Assembly (NCBI GenBank): GCA_015680905.1
Contig: CM027381.1
Coordinates: 18,887,501-18,951,500 of the forward strand
DNA from: Coptis chinensis
Taxonomy: Eukaryota; Streptophyta; Magnoliopsida; Ranunculales; Ranunculaceae
Direction: 5' to 3'
Length of the DNA: 64,000 bases
Position 1 is the first letter of the stretch. The number at the start of each line of letters is the position of its first letter. The notes below the pieces were generated by a model. That model saw nothing but the letters and a program-made list of their open reading frames with translations, was not told the origin of the DNA and ran no database searches. Below are positions 1 to 11,459 of this stretch, piece after piece. A program made the translations under genes and the position numbers.

Positions 1-698
1 TAATTTATTATTAGTTTTAAACACATAAACGAGTCCTTCTTAAACATCAATTATTCATTAGGCTCATGATATAATAGATACAATATTGAAGTACGAAAAC
101 CAAATACGAAAAGGTTAAACAACTTTTCAACATGTCTTAAAATATCAGCTAACTGTCCAAAATATACATAGAAGTGAATTTACATCTAGTTCAAAATAAT
201 ATAAAATATGACCCAATATATTATAGTAAGGAAAAATATGTACCAATGATTAACCGACAAAATAGATATGCCGCAAAAACACGGTGATAGGACAAAATCT
301 AAGTAAAGTAGTCATACAAAACCCCACTGTTCACAGGCTGGGTGTCTAGATGGCATTCCGAACTTAAAGGCATATCTGAATCAAAAATAGAAAAAATAAA
401 ATGAGTGACTTCATCACTTAGCAAGTAGTTTAGAGCGCCAGTAGATTGTCTACCACTACAGCTATAATATGCCAAAAAAGTAATAAAGAAGTGTAAGTAT
501 TAGGCGAAGGCAACAACTAATTAAACTACATATTCCAATAAAATGGTACCACATATATTACTAAACATTAATAAAATCATAGCCATAACTAGCTCATCGT
601 TCATAAGGATATGTACATGAAATACATCTACTAGTCCAGGTGAGTCCTCTCAAAATTAAAACATTTCCAAATATCTAGCAATAAAAATAGTGAGGACC
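1..698. other. Unassigned AT-rich sequence
   Basis: No gene, LTR boundary or usable reading frame is recognised here. A stretch near 390-440 (a repeated 'agtgacttcatcacttagc' context) followed by the tandem repeat at 699 recalls the layout of the long LTR at 7325-10882. This could therefore be part of an old LTR of a related family, but no end or target-site duplication was found. Confidence 0.3.
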
Positions 699-976
699 CT
701 GCTTGCTAACGACAACCAGTCAAGGCCCAAAAGATGAATAAAAACCTGCTAGCGCCAACCAGCTAGGAAAAATAATAACGGGTCATCTGCTAGCGCCAAC
801 CAGCCATGCAAAACAATAACAGGTCACCTGCTAGCGCCTACCAGCCATGCCCCTAACGATGAGCACACACCTACTAGCACCAACCAGCCAGGCCCCTTCA
901 TAAATACCAATTCTACTAGCACCAAGCAGTGAACGGTAATACAAACTTGCAGTTAGCACCAACCAGTCACTTAAAC
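699..976. repeat. Tandem repeat, about 41-bp unit, seven copies
   Basis: Seven degenerate copies begin at 699, 746, 787, 828, 871, 913 and 950 (spacings 47, 41, 41, 43, 42, 37). Each opens with a core close to CTGCTAGCGCCAACCAGCC followed by a variable AT-rich half. The core is better kept than the rest. The layout resembles the core-plus-spacer repeat inside the solo LTR at 7823-8010, although the core sequence differs. Confidence 0.85.
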
Positions 977-1723
977 TACTAATTGTGATTTATATCTAAA
1001 TTCTTCTGTACAAAGAACAAAATGCAACGCACTACACTATCTCTGATTGTCATAAACATTCCACGATTTCAGGAAAGAATACAAATGTGGTCTTTAGTGA
1101 CGTAGTAAAGGCAATTCCAATCTCTAAAATCAAACTTGTTACCATGGTCTTACTAGGACAACATTAAAAACAAGCATTTGCATAAAATAAATACCATAGA
1201 CTTAAAATGCGAAGTTGGTGTCATGAATAGTTGTCATTGAAGTCATCGACCCAGAGAGGAACTGAAATGCTACGTCGTTTTATTCCCCTCAATCTATCTT
1301 TAAAGCCCCGGGAGCTTTATCCTCGACTGCCAGTACTGCCCGATCAGAAGTTGTTTGATTTCTCGCTTTCCTCCCAGAACAAGAGGCAGAAATAAATGGA
1401 TTTAAAGTTGGATTCGAAGGTCCCCTTAGAAAGAACTTCTATTTCAAGATCCATATCTCTTTAGTTATGCAAAAAGTACTACAAAGAAATCAAAAGATTC
1501 GGTGCAAGATACGACTTATCATATCTAAAGATGATGGCGGTATTTCTATGATTCAAGAGTAAAAAAAAAAATAGATCTAAGTGACAGAGTTTTAGTTTAT
1601 GCAGGCTTTCAGCCAACTTAGAGGTGAACGAGTATTTTTTACTTTTTGAGTAAGTGGTCGATCGTGGGCTTGGTTAGTTAGAATTGGGATTAGAGAAACC
1701 AACTTTCGAAATAACACTTCACT
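977..1723. other. Unassigned sequence, no gene seen
   Basis: No recognisable coding frame, RNA gene or transposon end was found. A short run of A lies near 1561-1572. The stretch may belong to the transposon that seems to end at 2009 or to an old LTR; neither can be shown. Confidence 0.3.
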
Positions 1724-2009
1724 TGTTACTATTTTCTTAAAATAGTGTCAAATAGTGACCCGGGTATACTGTTGTGACTGGGTGGAAATACTAAAACAAT
1801 AGTTGTCATGTTTTCCACTGCGCAAGTTATCCACACATATACACAATTTCTAGAAAAAAAATCATTTGTGACCAGTTTTAAAATGCAGATCACCAAAAAC
1901 TTTTTAAAACAGTCACAAAAACCCTTTTCTGCCATTTGTGACCGTTTCAAACAGAATAGTCACAAATAACATGTTAAAATAGTCACAAAAACCTTTTTTT
2001 CTACTAGTA
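1724..2009. mobile_element. Putative right end of a worn CACTA-type transposon
   Basis: Read from the right on the minus strand, the sequence begins TACTAGTAGAAAAAAAGG. This is one base from the CACTAGTAGAAAAA-type terminus common in plant CACTA (En/Spm) elements. Behind it are short repeats in both orientations, GTCACAAA and TTTGTGAC, at about 1867, 1911, 1936, 1960 and 1981, matching the subterminal repeat arrays of that superfamily. No left end or transposase is in the window, so the left limit is arbitrary. A non-autonomous derivative is equally possible. Confidence 0.4.
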
Positions 2010-2938
2010 ACTTGGTTTAAGTTGTATACTTACCAAGGGGTTAGAGTTTTAATTTCCTTGGGAAGTTCAAGTGTGTTAGGCAAGTTGTGGATCATAGCTC
2101 ACACACTATGAATCAACTTCGTAATCAACACTCTAAGTCCATTTGACTCTAGTTAATTTAGATCATCAATCTAAAACTAGTTAATCTATTAGATTGGTAT
2201 AATATTAGTTTAGTTTTAAGTTTGGGCCCTTGAAGGTAAAGTTGTATAAATCATCAAAAATCCAATTTGTGCACTTTTTAAGTGGGCCTTTATTGGCACT
2301 TAAAATAGGATAAAGCTCAAAAGGTTGGGCATGATGCTCAGATCATGCGCCAACCGATGTCACCTTCTCTTCAAGCAGTGTGTAAGCACGGCTTGAGAGG
2401 TAAATTCTAAACCTCCTCGAAGCCCAAGTAAGAGAATACCTTGTGTGTTCAAGCATGCTTACATGATTGTTTGAAATTTAATTTCCGCACTGCAATTTAC
2501 ATTCGTGCATAAGACTGAACCCGAGCTACATAACAACCATTGGGAAATCATTACCCAAAGTAGGTAAATTGGACGTTGCTTGATTCTTGAAAGCCATATA
2601 CCAAAAAAATTGAATTAAAATCAATTAAATAGAGACCAAAGTAGTCACGCTCCTCCAGAAAATAACAAAAATATAGTCACGAGGATTTAGAGTTATTAGT
2701 TACCAGATTCCGGTGGACCAACTACCTTCCTCACTCCCCTCCCCTTGATTCATGGTGAGTGAGATTCTTGGTAGCACACCACTTGGTGAAGTGACTGCTT
2801 ACTCTTCTGAGACGTAGAGTAGAGTCATCCTAGTCTCGCACCCAATTGTTCCTCTGAACAGGGCATAGTAAAATATGGACCAAAAGCAAAGTTTTCAAAA
2901 ATCCAAAAAAATGAATTTTTACTGTTTGTGTATCATCA
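2010..2938. other. Unassigned sequence, no gene seen
   Basis: No gene is recognised. The part around 2380-2530 (polar-looking leader, 'tttccgcactgcaattt') is the kind of sequence found near the 3' end of Copia-type LTRs, but no LTR boundary, primer site or duplication could be defined. Confidence 0.3.
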
Positions 2939-3963
2939 TTGATTGAGCATTCATGTCTTATCAATATGCATCACAATCATCATGAAAATACAATGCAAAC
3001 TCAGAACTTTATTCTTTTTGTGATAGTCCTTATCCCTGGTTATCTCATTGCCCATCATATACCAAATTCGAGTCTACTACGGGAAATCCTTACGATTACG
3101 AACTTCAATTTTCGAACTCCCCTAGTACCCCATACACTCAAGAGTTTTCTAGTTATGCCGACAATTCATGGAGTTCCACCACAAATAGTCAACCATTATT
3201 CATATATCCACTTGGTCAGTCAGGGTACGGTTTCACCCAAAACCCATTTTCATTCAATTCACCATCAATATCAAATTCATATCCCATTCCACCATCTATC
3301 ACATACCAATTCTACCAGGAAATGGCCACGCAAGCACTACTAACTTAGCAAATAGCAACTACCTTATGTTTTCTCCAATCCAATTAAAATAATATCACAT
3401 CTGAGACTAATCTTCTTCTCACCAGTCAATAACCCAACCGAAAAGAGAAACAAGGTGTTACTATAACAAATCCCATTGCTAAAGCCCTTCCTGATACTCA
3501 TGACCAATTAAAATCCCATCATCCTCCACTTGACTATCGTGTGAATTCCAAATCTTATGATGATAACTATATGCCCAAGTTCACAGTTTCTCTCACATGC
3601 CTTAATGCATCATCACCCATAAATGAGAAAACTCCGACAAAAGAAACTCAAGAGCATGTATTGGACTCGACACATTTAGAAAATGGCATTGAGAAATTTT
3701 ATGAAGATCTAGGTAGAGAAGACAAAGAAAATGAAGTGTTTTGAAAAGAGGAAATGAAATCTATGGTGGAAAGTGGATTTCAATTTAGTTTGGCCATTAA
3801 AGACTTATCGATGGAACAAATTTGTGACATCCTTACTATTGCATATATAAACAACAATCTTCTGGAAATGCAAAAACTAGATAAAGAATTCTCTGAGTCC
3901 TCGAGATCATGTGAAGAACCACTACCCAACCATCTCCATCCCAAACTAACACCTCTAGAAATC
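2939..3963 (+). pseudogene. Decayed coding-like region of unknown origin, cut by element B
   Basis: I do not recognise this gene. Three frames must be used in turn: a Ser/Pro/Tyr/Asn-rich stretch around 3150-3340 (with QNPFSFNSPS and FYQEMATQAL), then one frame from about 3430 to 3963 with a single stop at 3742-3744. The second part is acidic and helical in character (KFYEDLGREDKENEVF, then LSMEQICDILTIAYINNN). The frame runs up to base 3963, where the LTR of element B begins, so the insertion truncated it. It could be a captured or dead host gene, or the gag-proximal part of an older retroelement. Compositional bias and the one-stop frame argue for past coding; nothing argues for current function. 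Confidence 0.35.
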
Positions 3964-5307
3964 TGATAATCTTAAAATAACAAGTTTCTATATCCTATAG
4001 AATAATGATTTATTCTAGGAATAAGAAAACTAAATTATTCTAGGTTTAGATCAAAGTTCTACTCTCGATTATCATGTAATAACTTGAGTCAAGATTTGTT
4101 CCACTCCTAATTGCTTAGAACGTAATATTTTCACTAACTTAAACAATTCAACAATATTAATGAGAGCACTGTTTTTAATAAGACTAATATGTGGGAATAA
4201 CTAATTAAGATATTCTAAATTATACTATGGCAATTAAATATGAAGATGTGAATGAGAGAAGAAGGGATTAGGGAGATTTGATATCCACTTTGATTAATCC
4301 TTAACATGCTAGTATAGATTTTTATTGCAACCCTAATCTTTATGTTTTCACACAAGGTTCAACATAAAGGTTAGGTCATTTTGATCCCTAATTATTCATG
4401 GCATCTCTAACCAACTAATAATTAGCATGAGAGGAAATTTAAACCCATTCTCATGGTGAATGAACTACCCTCTAGATTTGAAACTTTTAAAACAATAATT
4501 CTATATTAACACATCAAGTCTTCATCAAAGCTTCAATCAAATCCCTCTAATGGAGGTTTAGCTATGAATCATGGGACTATCATGGAATAAATATAGAAAG
4601 AAGAAGACATAATGAAGAACTACTTTATTAAGAATAACTTGAATTGAATTAATGGTGGCTAGGCTAATAAAACACAAACTAGGGTTTCCAAAGAGAAAAA
4701 CTAAGAGACAAAAGATAAATTAATTAACTAAGAGGTTAGAGTTTTAGAGTTTTGTCTGAGTTTTCTTTATATAGGAGAGGGCAAGGTTTACAATTTCGTG
4801 TATGGGCTTTGGAGCTATGTTTTAGGCCACTAAATCAAGCCCAAAACCTAATTATTTAAGTCTAAAAAGGGTTTCTCTTTTGGAAATTACTGCAATAGCC
4901 TTTTCCTTCACTTTTACTCATTTTATTGGATTAAGGCCTGGACCATTCGAAAGCTCTTTCCGAGCCGGTCATTTAATTTTGACATATAGTAGGCCCAATT
5001 TCGAGGTCTGAGTCCAAAGTTACGACCTGCGAAAGTTCTATTGACTTTTATGCTCTATTTCTGCCCGCATTGACTTTTACTTTTCAGCTTTGACTGGGCT
5101 TTAAAAAGGCTTTTTCTCCTTGAAACTTAGGCTTTAACCATAGAACTTCTTAGCAACTAACCTTTGCTCCTTTTTCTTTCAAAAGTGATATATTTCTTCA
5201 TATATTTGACTACAAGACCTGAAATACACAAAAAGTACATAAACAGTACTAACTCTTATTTATTATAAACATTAAGGGGTTAAAACTATATTTTTGGGCT
5301 CTTATCA
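3964..5307 (-). repeat. 3' LTR of element B
   Basis: The 1344-bp LTR reads TGATAAGAGCCC...ATTATCA on the minus strand, with ends matching the LTRs of A and G. A minus-strand TATA box (TATATAAA) lies at 4773-4766, in the same place as in the LTRs of A. The U3 block with 'CGTATCTTTGGAC'-type sequence is replaced by a diverged version near 4990-5030. The polypurine tract follows directly at 5308. Confidence 0.85.
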
Positions 5308-5324
5308 AACCACCCCCAAATAGC
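5308..5324 (-). other. Polypurine tract of element B
   Basis: On the minus strand CTATTTGGGGGTGGTT abuts the LTR. This is the plus-strand primer site and is identical in kind to the one of G at 29988-30000. Confidence 0.75.
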
Positions 5325-6561
5325 ATTTTGCTTGTCCTCAAGCAAAGATGAGAAATTAAAATAAGTGACCAAAAATGGAGTTATAACTAATCTTGTTTCA
5401 CCGAGTGCGATTGCATTGACCATATGCAATAAGGCCTTAAACCACTAGAAATTCCCTAGTGGATAAGTTATAGCCTCGTGAGAGTTTTATAGAGAAGATA
5501 CTCACAAACTTTATTTATACTACAACGACTAAGAAAGAAAATTATTATTTCCTTATTTACTCTCAGATATCTATACATCTCCCTAGCAATGAATAAAGAA
5601 TAATCAATTCAAAAGCTAAGCTAATATGTGCATATATAATAATCAATCATCTAAGGATAAATATATATATAATGAACTATGCTATGAAATGCAATAACAG
5701 GTCCGTTTCTAAAACTTTGGAATAACGTCCTTAAGTAGGTCCTCACAAATATGCCAAGATAAAAACAATCTGATTTTTCCACTCAAGTTTTGCTCACTTC
5801 AGTGTGCAGTGGGCACACTTTTCCTCACAAACTCAATGATGTACAAGGAAGCTGAAGTCGATCAAACACATCTGCCACTTACTATCACACTAACATATTC
5901 CTAATTGATCGAGCTAGAAGTCTTTATTAGGTATTGCGGGGATTAGGTGATGGTTTTAAGAATGAAGGAAATGGATATTAAAAAAGGACAAGTCTGAGAT
6001 AATAGGATCTTCAAAATATGTAATTAGAGAAAATCTTATTCTTACTTTGCGTCTACACTTTGTTTCCACCGTTAGCCTTTTTTTTCTTTTTTACTTTTGA
6101 TTCCTTTGATTCTATTTTTTGGAGTTCTAACTTTTTTTTTTTTTTCTTTTCTTTGGATGGAAACTTTCTTTTCTTTTTTTATTTGAAGCAACTAACAAAT
6201 TCTTGGTTTTCCACAAGTCTTTCTCTTTTCTTTTCTTTATTTCATCTCTATTCTCAAATTCATTCAAAAATGGGTAGGTTGATTTTATTTTTATTTTTTT
6301 TTGTAAAAAGGTAAAGGATTTGTGATTTATGGAAAGGCTAAAGAAAGGCTCAGAGGGGCGACTAGCGGAAAATAATTTCATATATGTTTCAATTTCTAAC
6401 TATATCGATCCAAAAAAGGCCTAAATTCTCGCTTAGGATATGATATAGTGATCAAGCAAGTAGACGTGTGATTTCTCTATATGAAATTTAATTCTCCCTT
6501 GTGTCATTACTCAGATATTTCACTCACATAAGGCTTTAAAGCTATATTCTCACAGGATTTG
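5325..6561 (-). other. 3' untranslated region of element B, first part
   Basis: This matches, in reverse, the 3' UTR of A (37000-38487) and of G (28500-30000), including the GAGGACAAGCAAAATGCT segment before the polypurine tract and the long purine-rich tract on the minus strand (6060-6320). No coding capacity is inferred. The sequence breaks at 6561, where A is inserted, and resumes at 39822. Confidence 0.75.
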
Positions 6562-7094
6562 TGATAAGAGCCCAAAATTGTAGTTTTAACCTTTTGATAA
6601 GATTACATTTAAACCAATTATGTTTATAATAAATAGGAGTTAGTACTGTTTACATGTTTTTGTGTATTTCAGGTATTGGAGTCAAATATGTGAAGAAATA
6701 TGTCACTTTTGCAAGAGAAAATAGCAAAGGTCGGTCGCTAAGAAGTTCTATGATTAAAGGCCAAGTTTCAAGTAGAAAACAATTTTAAAGCCTAGTTAAA
6801 GCTAAAAAGTCAAAGTCAATCTGGGCAAAAATAGAGTAGAAAAGTCAACAGAACTTCTGCAAGCCGTATCTTTGGACTTGGACCTTGGAATTGGGTTTAC
6901 TATATGTCAAAATTAAATGACTGGCTCGAAAAGAGCTTTCTAATGGTCCAGGCCTTGATCCAATCAGAGGAGTGAAAGTGGACGAAAATGCTATTGCAGA
7001 AATTTCCAGCAGAGAAACCCTTTTTGGACTTGATTTAATGGCCCAAAATATAGCTCCAAAGCTCATGCACGAAATTGTAAACCTAGCCCTCTCC

Positions 7095-7103
7095 TATATA
7101 AAT
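7095..7103 (+). promoter_or_regulatory. TATA box of the 5' LTR of A
   Basis: TATATAAAT stands about 60% into the LTR after 'ccctctcc'. The same spot holds TATATAAAG in the 3' LTR (39039-39047) and TATATAAA in B, so it is the probable LTR promoter. Confidence 0.6.
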
Positions 7104-7822
7104 AGGACTAAGTCACAACTCTTAGTAACCAACCCCTTAGTTAATTAAGCTTTCTATCATTAATGTTCTTTAGTTTTAAACCCTAGTTATTATTTTATTA
7201 GCCTAGCCACCATTAATTCAATTCAAGTTATCTTTAATGAAGTAGTTCTTCATTATATCTTATTCTTATTCTTTTAATTATGATAGTCTATTGAATCATA
7301 GCTAAACCTCCATTAGAGGGGTTTTGTCACACCCCGAATTTCGACAGAATTCGGAAAAACATTATTTGTCCCCGACTCTTCGATTTCCGAGGTGTGACGC
7401 ACTCTCAACTCCCAAAAACCCATAAACAGTTTAAATATGGCGGATAATAAAAACCAATAAAAATTTTAACTTAAACAAAAGTCTTCTTCATGACAAAGAT
7501 TCACAAATAAGATTAGGTTACAACTCTCCTTTCAATAACTCTTTAATAAAATTTACAAATGAAAATACAAAAACATTGTCTAGACTGAAATTCTATATCA
7601 CCTCAAGGGAAAACAAAACAAATCCTGAGATGCAACGATAACGCAAACCACAAGCAGCAGCCAACCTTCTTCAACACTAAACCTGTCAAAACTTATCAAC
7701 TATGTTCATTGAATGAACACACCCGATAAGCAAACATGCAAATCGGGTCAGCATTATAAAAATGCTGGTGTGAGTAGCTCTAAAAACAACATATACTTAT
7801 ACAAATATATCCATAATCCATA

Positions 7823-8010
7823 CGGCAGTTAGTTCCTCCACCGAGGCGCCTTAACTTTCAACGACTAATACAACATCTTTAAGTACAATAATCTAGGCAG
7901 GTAGTTCCTCCACTGAGGCGCCTTAACTTCCCACTAACCACACAACAAACTATACGCATCATAAATAAGGCATTTAGTTCCTCCACGAGGCGCCTTAGGT
8001 TATAACTAAA
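7823..8010. repeat. Tandem repeat inside the solo LTR, about 72-bp unit
   Basis: Three degenerate units (about 7823, 7897 and 7968) share the core AGTTCCTCCACYGAGGCGCC followed by TTA. The rest of each unit is AT-rich and diverged. Confidence 0.75.
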
Positions 8011-9139
8011 CTACTAACCAGCCAGACATATTCAATCATCTATCTAGAGATATATTATTTACCAACATATTACCATAATTATATTAGTTTAGACTTTCTT
8101 TGTGTGTCCCTAAAATCACATCGTATCTATGTCTTACCTAGTTTCCTCGGCTACCACAATCGCTACCCAACTTAACATGTACATCCACATGCCTCCCTTA
8201 CATAATGAACCACTCCGTGCGTAACTACCTGAGCGGAATGCCGCGACACAGGTAAATCCTCACACGGAAGCAATTATGTAAGTATCGCGACACTATTCGG
8301 CATAAAAAATATTGCGATCATCGTTCTATTTTGCGAACGGAATAATCCAGCCACTATTAAATTTTACGCCGGGGAGGGCCATTCAACTTTTTGAAATGCC
8401 GGAAGGGGCCGAAGGCCATTCAGATTAAGCGAAATGCCGGAGGGCCAATCACATGAGTTGTGGTAGTCGGGTTCTAGGATTTTCGTTCGTAATTTATTCA
8501 GGTGTCATACATTAATGACTCATAAACATTTCTACTATATCACGCGTGCGGTCAATTACCTTATTGCACTAAGCCATAATATCTAGAAACATCTCAATTA
8601 TATCTCATAGTCACTTTCATTCTTTCACGTGCCAATATATTATTGCACTACACCACACTCCCGTGGGCAAATATTCACCAATACTATATTAGCATCTCAC
8701 ATATAAAATAATAGAGTGTATATACATTTCTCCAAGATATTGCATTAATATAAATATCCCAGCATATTATCTCATGTCACAATGCTTCAATGTATCACAT
8801 ACATTTTTATTATAACGTATTAGGAATATAATGTCTCCTAACATCTCAATATCGTCACGTGTCAAAAATACACAACATCAATGTCAAATCTTAATTAGAT
8901 AATGACCACCAAATTTATACAAGCTTCCACAACATTTTAGCATTTGATTGTCCATACAATATACACATAAAACGTAGCACAAATAAATAGTCCACAGTCC
9001 ACAATCAAAGCCCAATATATATATGCTTTACACACTACTCACGTCAAATCTAAATTAGATAATGACAAACCAAGTTATACAATCTCAACAATATTTTATT
9101 ACTATATTTATCCATATAATCAAATATGTGAAAAACTGG

Positions 9140-9335
9140 AAAAGTCAACATTCCCAGTCAACGGTCAACAGTCAAAGTCAACGGTCAAAGGTCAACACAT
9201 CATGGTCAAGGTCAAACTCAACATGTCATAGTCAAAGTCAAAGTCAACATGTCCTGGTCAAAGTCAAACTATCCCGGTCAAAGTCAAGCGAGTCCAGTCA
9301 AAGTCAATTCATCATTGTCAAAGTCAAACTGTCGT
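9140..9335. repeat. Hexamer-like GTCAAA/GTCAAC satellite stretch in the solo LTR
   Basis: More than twenty GTCAA units occur with irregular spacers (for example GTCAAAGTCAAC and GGTCAAAGTC). The stretch is a microsatellite-like expansion inside the LTR. It keeps a frame open on both strands only through composition. Confidence 0.7.
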
Positions 9336-11446
9336 TTAAAGGTGTTCGAGTTCAGTTCGAGGTCCATAGCCATGGTTCATGGCTAAGATCAGTGTATGGT
9401 TCATGGGCTCATGGCTAAGGTCATGGTTCGGACCCAACTGGCCAAGCCCAAACCTTAAAACCCGAAAGTCTAAACATGTAAAGACCCAGAAAGATCTATT
9501 TTTAAGTCCAATGGACTGGTCCCAAGCTATATTAGAAAACTGGCCCAAAACAGTTAAGTGGTTCGGTCCAAAAATCTTTAAATTGAACTGGTCCACAAAT
9601 ACAAATGAGTTCGGCCCGAAAACTAATATCAAAGCCGGCCCAAAACAAACCAAAAGAAACTGGCCCCAAACAAAACAACCAAAATCGGGCCCAACCAACA
9701 AAAATAGAACTGGCCCAAATAACTTAAGGCCCAAGAACTGAAACCGACCCAGGCCCAAGCCCAAACCGACATCTACTGTTCATCTTCTTCACCACCAGAA
9801 ATCCGGCCACCGCCAGCCACCACTAATCCCTTCCCCCTCATATCGGTTTGACTCCTTTGGAAAAACCAAACCACATTAACTAATCCACCACCCCGTTTCA
9901 ACGACTGTCGAGATTGATCTCCAATCAAAATCTCGACCTCCATTAATGGTGCTTCAAGCTTTAACAGCTGCCCCCTCACTCCTCCACAACCAATAATTCA
10001 ACATCAACCAAATTCAAACATCACAAACATTAATAGTTCGTTCTCTTGCTGGGGCGACGCCATTAATAGCCCATTCAAGCCATTCAAGGTTCAACAGCAC
10101 TCACTCACTCTACTCCATCACAACCACTCATAACACCTTACCACAGTTCAATCTTCCTACCACCACCACCACAACAATACCCCAGTATCACATTATCAAC
10201 TTCGCGCCCCCATTATCGCACCTGCAAGCTTCACCAGCTTCATCCCATCCACCAACAACTTAATCCAACCATAATTCTATTTGCCTCCAGCCAACAAACC
10301 AATCAACACAATAAAAAACGACGCGGGAGTTGGAGCTGCCATCAGATTCCAACCAGCTTTTCCATTTATAAGTAAAATAACAACACAGAAAAATAGAACT
10401 AACAAAATAAATCTAACAGGAAGAAACCTTTGATAGTAAAGCATTCATACGTAGCCGTACTATAGTTTCGGGGAAAAAGAAAAACTAACTACACACAATA
10501 TCAGTTTATATAGACAGTAAATTCGTAAATTCTAAACAGATGAAAAAAAAAATCATAGTTCTAGTAGTGGTGAGAGTTAACTCTACTCACAATAATGAAC
10601 AGCTTGACGAATCCTCCTAGCCCGAATCGTCGTGCTCCAACGCTCGAGCAAACAAGCTTCAAGCTCTGCCTCCATTTTTAATATTTTATTATTCTCTTAA
10701 CCCTATTTTCCAGAACAATGTGTTTATATACTTGGGTCCGAAACCCAAGCCCAACACAGACTCGGGCCCAAAAACCAGGCCCACGTATCCTGAGTCCAAT
10801 CCGACGAATTTTGAAAATAAATAATTAAATTAATTAATTAATAAATAGAAAAAAATACGTATTTAAAAATACGGGCGTTTCAGGTTTAATTGAAGCTTTG
10901 ATGAAGACTTGATGTGTTAGTGTAGAATAAGTTGTAGTAAAGTATTCCACTCTAGAAAGTAGTTAATTCACCATGAGAATGGGTTTAAATTGCCTCACAT
11001 GCTAATTATTAGTTGGTAGAGATGCCATGAATAATTAGTGATTAAAAAGAACTAACCTTTATGTGAAAACATAAAGATTAGGATTACAACAAATCTATTC
11101 TAGCATATTAAGATTTAATCAAGGTGGAATCAAATCCCCCTAATCTCTTCTAATCATTCACATCTACTCATTAAATTGCCATAGTATAATTTAGCATATC
11201 TTAATTAGTTATTTTCACCATATTAGTATAATTAAACCATTGCTCTCATTGATATTGTAGAATTGTTTAAGTTAGAGAAATTGTTACGATTAAACAACTA
11301 GAAATGGAACGAATTCTGATTCCCATTATTGCATGATAATTGAGAGTAGAACTTTGATAACAAATTAGTGTAAATCCATGTTTTTACTTCTTCTTAGCAT
11401 AATTAGTTAAGAGTAGGAGTAAAAACTTATTTTTACTTTTATCAAA

Positions 11447-11459
11447 TGGCGCCGCTGCC
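11447..11459 (+). other. Primer-binding site of element A
   Basis: TGGCGCCGCTGCC lies two bases after the LTR end. It is complementary, with small differences, to the 3' end of plant tRNA-Asp, the primer used by Athila-type elements (family knowledge). Confidence 0.75.

Larger units (their letters stand above)
7325..10882. mobile_element. Solo LTR, 3558 bp, inserted in the 5' LTR of A
   Basis: The insert runs from TGTCACACCCCG to CGGGCGTTTCA and is flanked by GGTTT on both sides (7320-7324 and 10883-10887). The 3' LTR of A shows the uninterrupted site near 39258. TG...CA ends and a 5-bp duplication fit an LTR. No second LTR, primer site or gene is inside, so it is a solo LTR left by recombination. 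Read on the minus strand it starts TGAAACGCCCG and ends GGGGTGTGACA, which together with the length suggests a Tekay/Del-type chromovirus LTR (inference; orientation uncertain). A LARD or other non-coding element with the same ends is the alternative. Confidence 0.8.
6562..11444 (+). repeat. 5' LTR of element A, interrupted by a solo LTR
   Basis: Without the insert at 7325-10882 and one copy of its duplication the LTR is 1320 bp, against 1329 bp for the 3' copy. A TATA box (TATATAAAT) lies at 7095-7103. Upstream are the U3 block conserved among these elements (GCCGTATCTTTGGAC near 6860, then a CTGGCTCGAAAAGAG segment near 6920). It ends TTTTATCA at 11444 and is followed by the primer site. 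Confidence 0.9.

Noticed and set aside
699..976. CRISPR-like array
   Set aside because: Units are degenerate, spacers share similarity, the genome is eukaryotic and there are no cas genes; it is an ordinary tandem repeat.
6060..6381. Open frames on both strands over the T-rich/A-rich tract
   Set aside because: Homopolymer-like runs of Phe or Lys in the 3' UTR of B; the same tract in A and G is not open in a matching frame.
9336..9764. Overlapping open frames on both strands inside the 3.56-kb solo LTR
   Set aside because: Both come from a repeated GGCCCA/TGGGCC-type composition (Gly/Pro/Asn-rich reading). They have no domain and lie in an LTR.
11447..11459. tRNA gene
   Set aside because: Only the 3' part complementary to tRNA-Asp is present next to an LTR, which is a primer-binding site.
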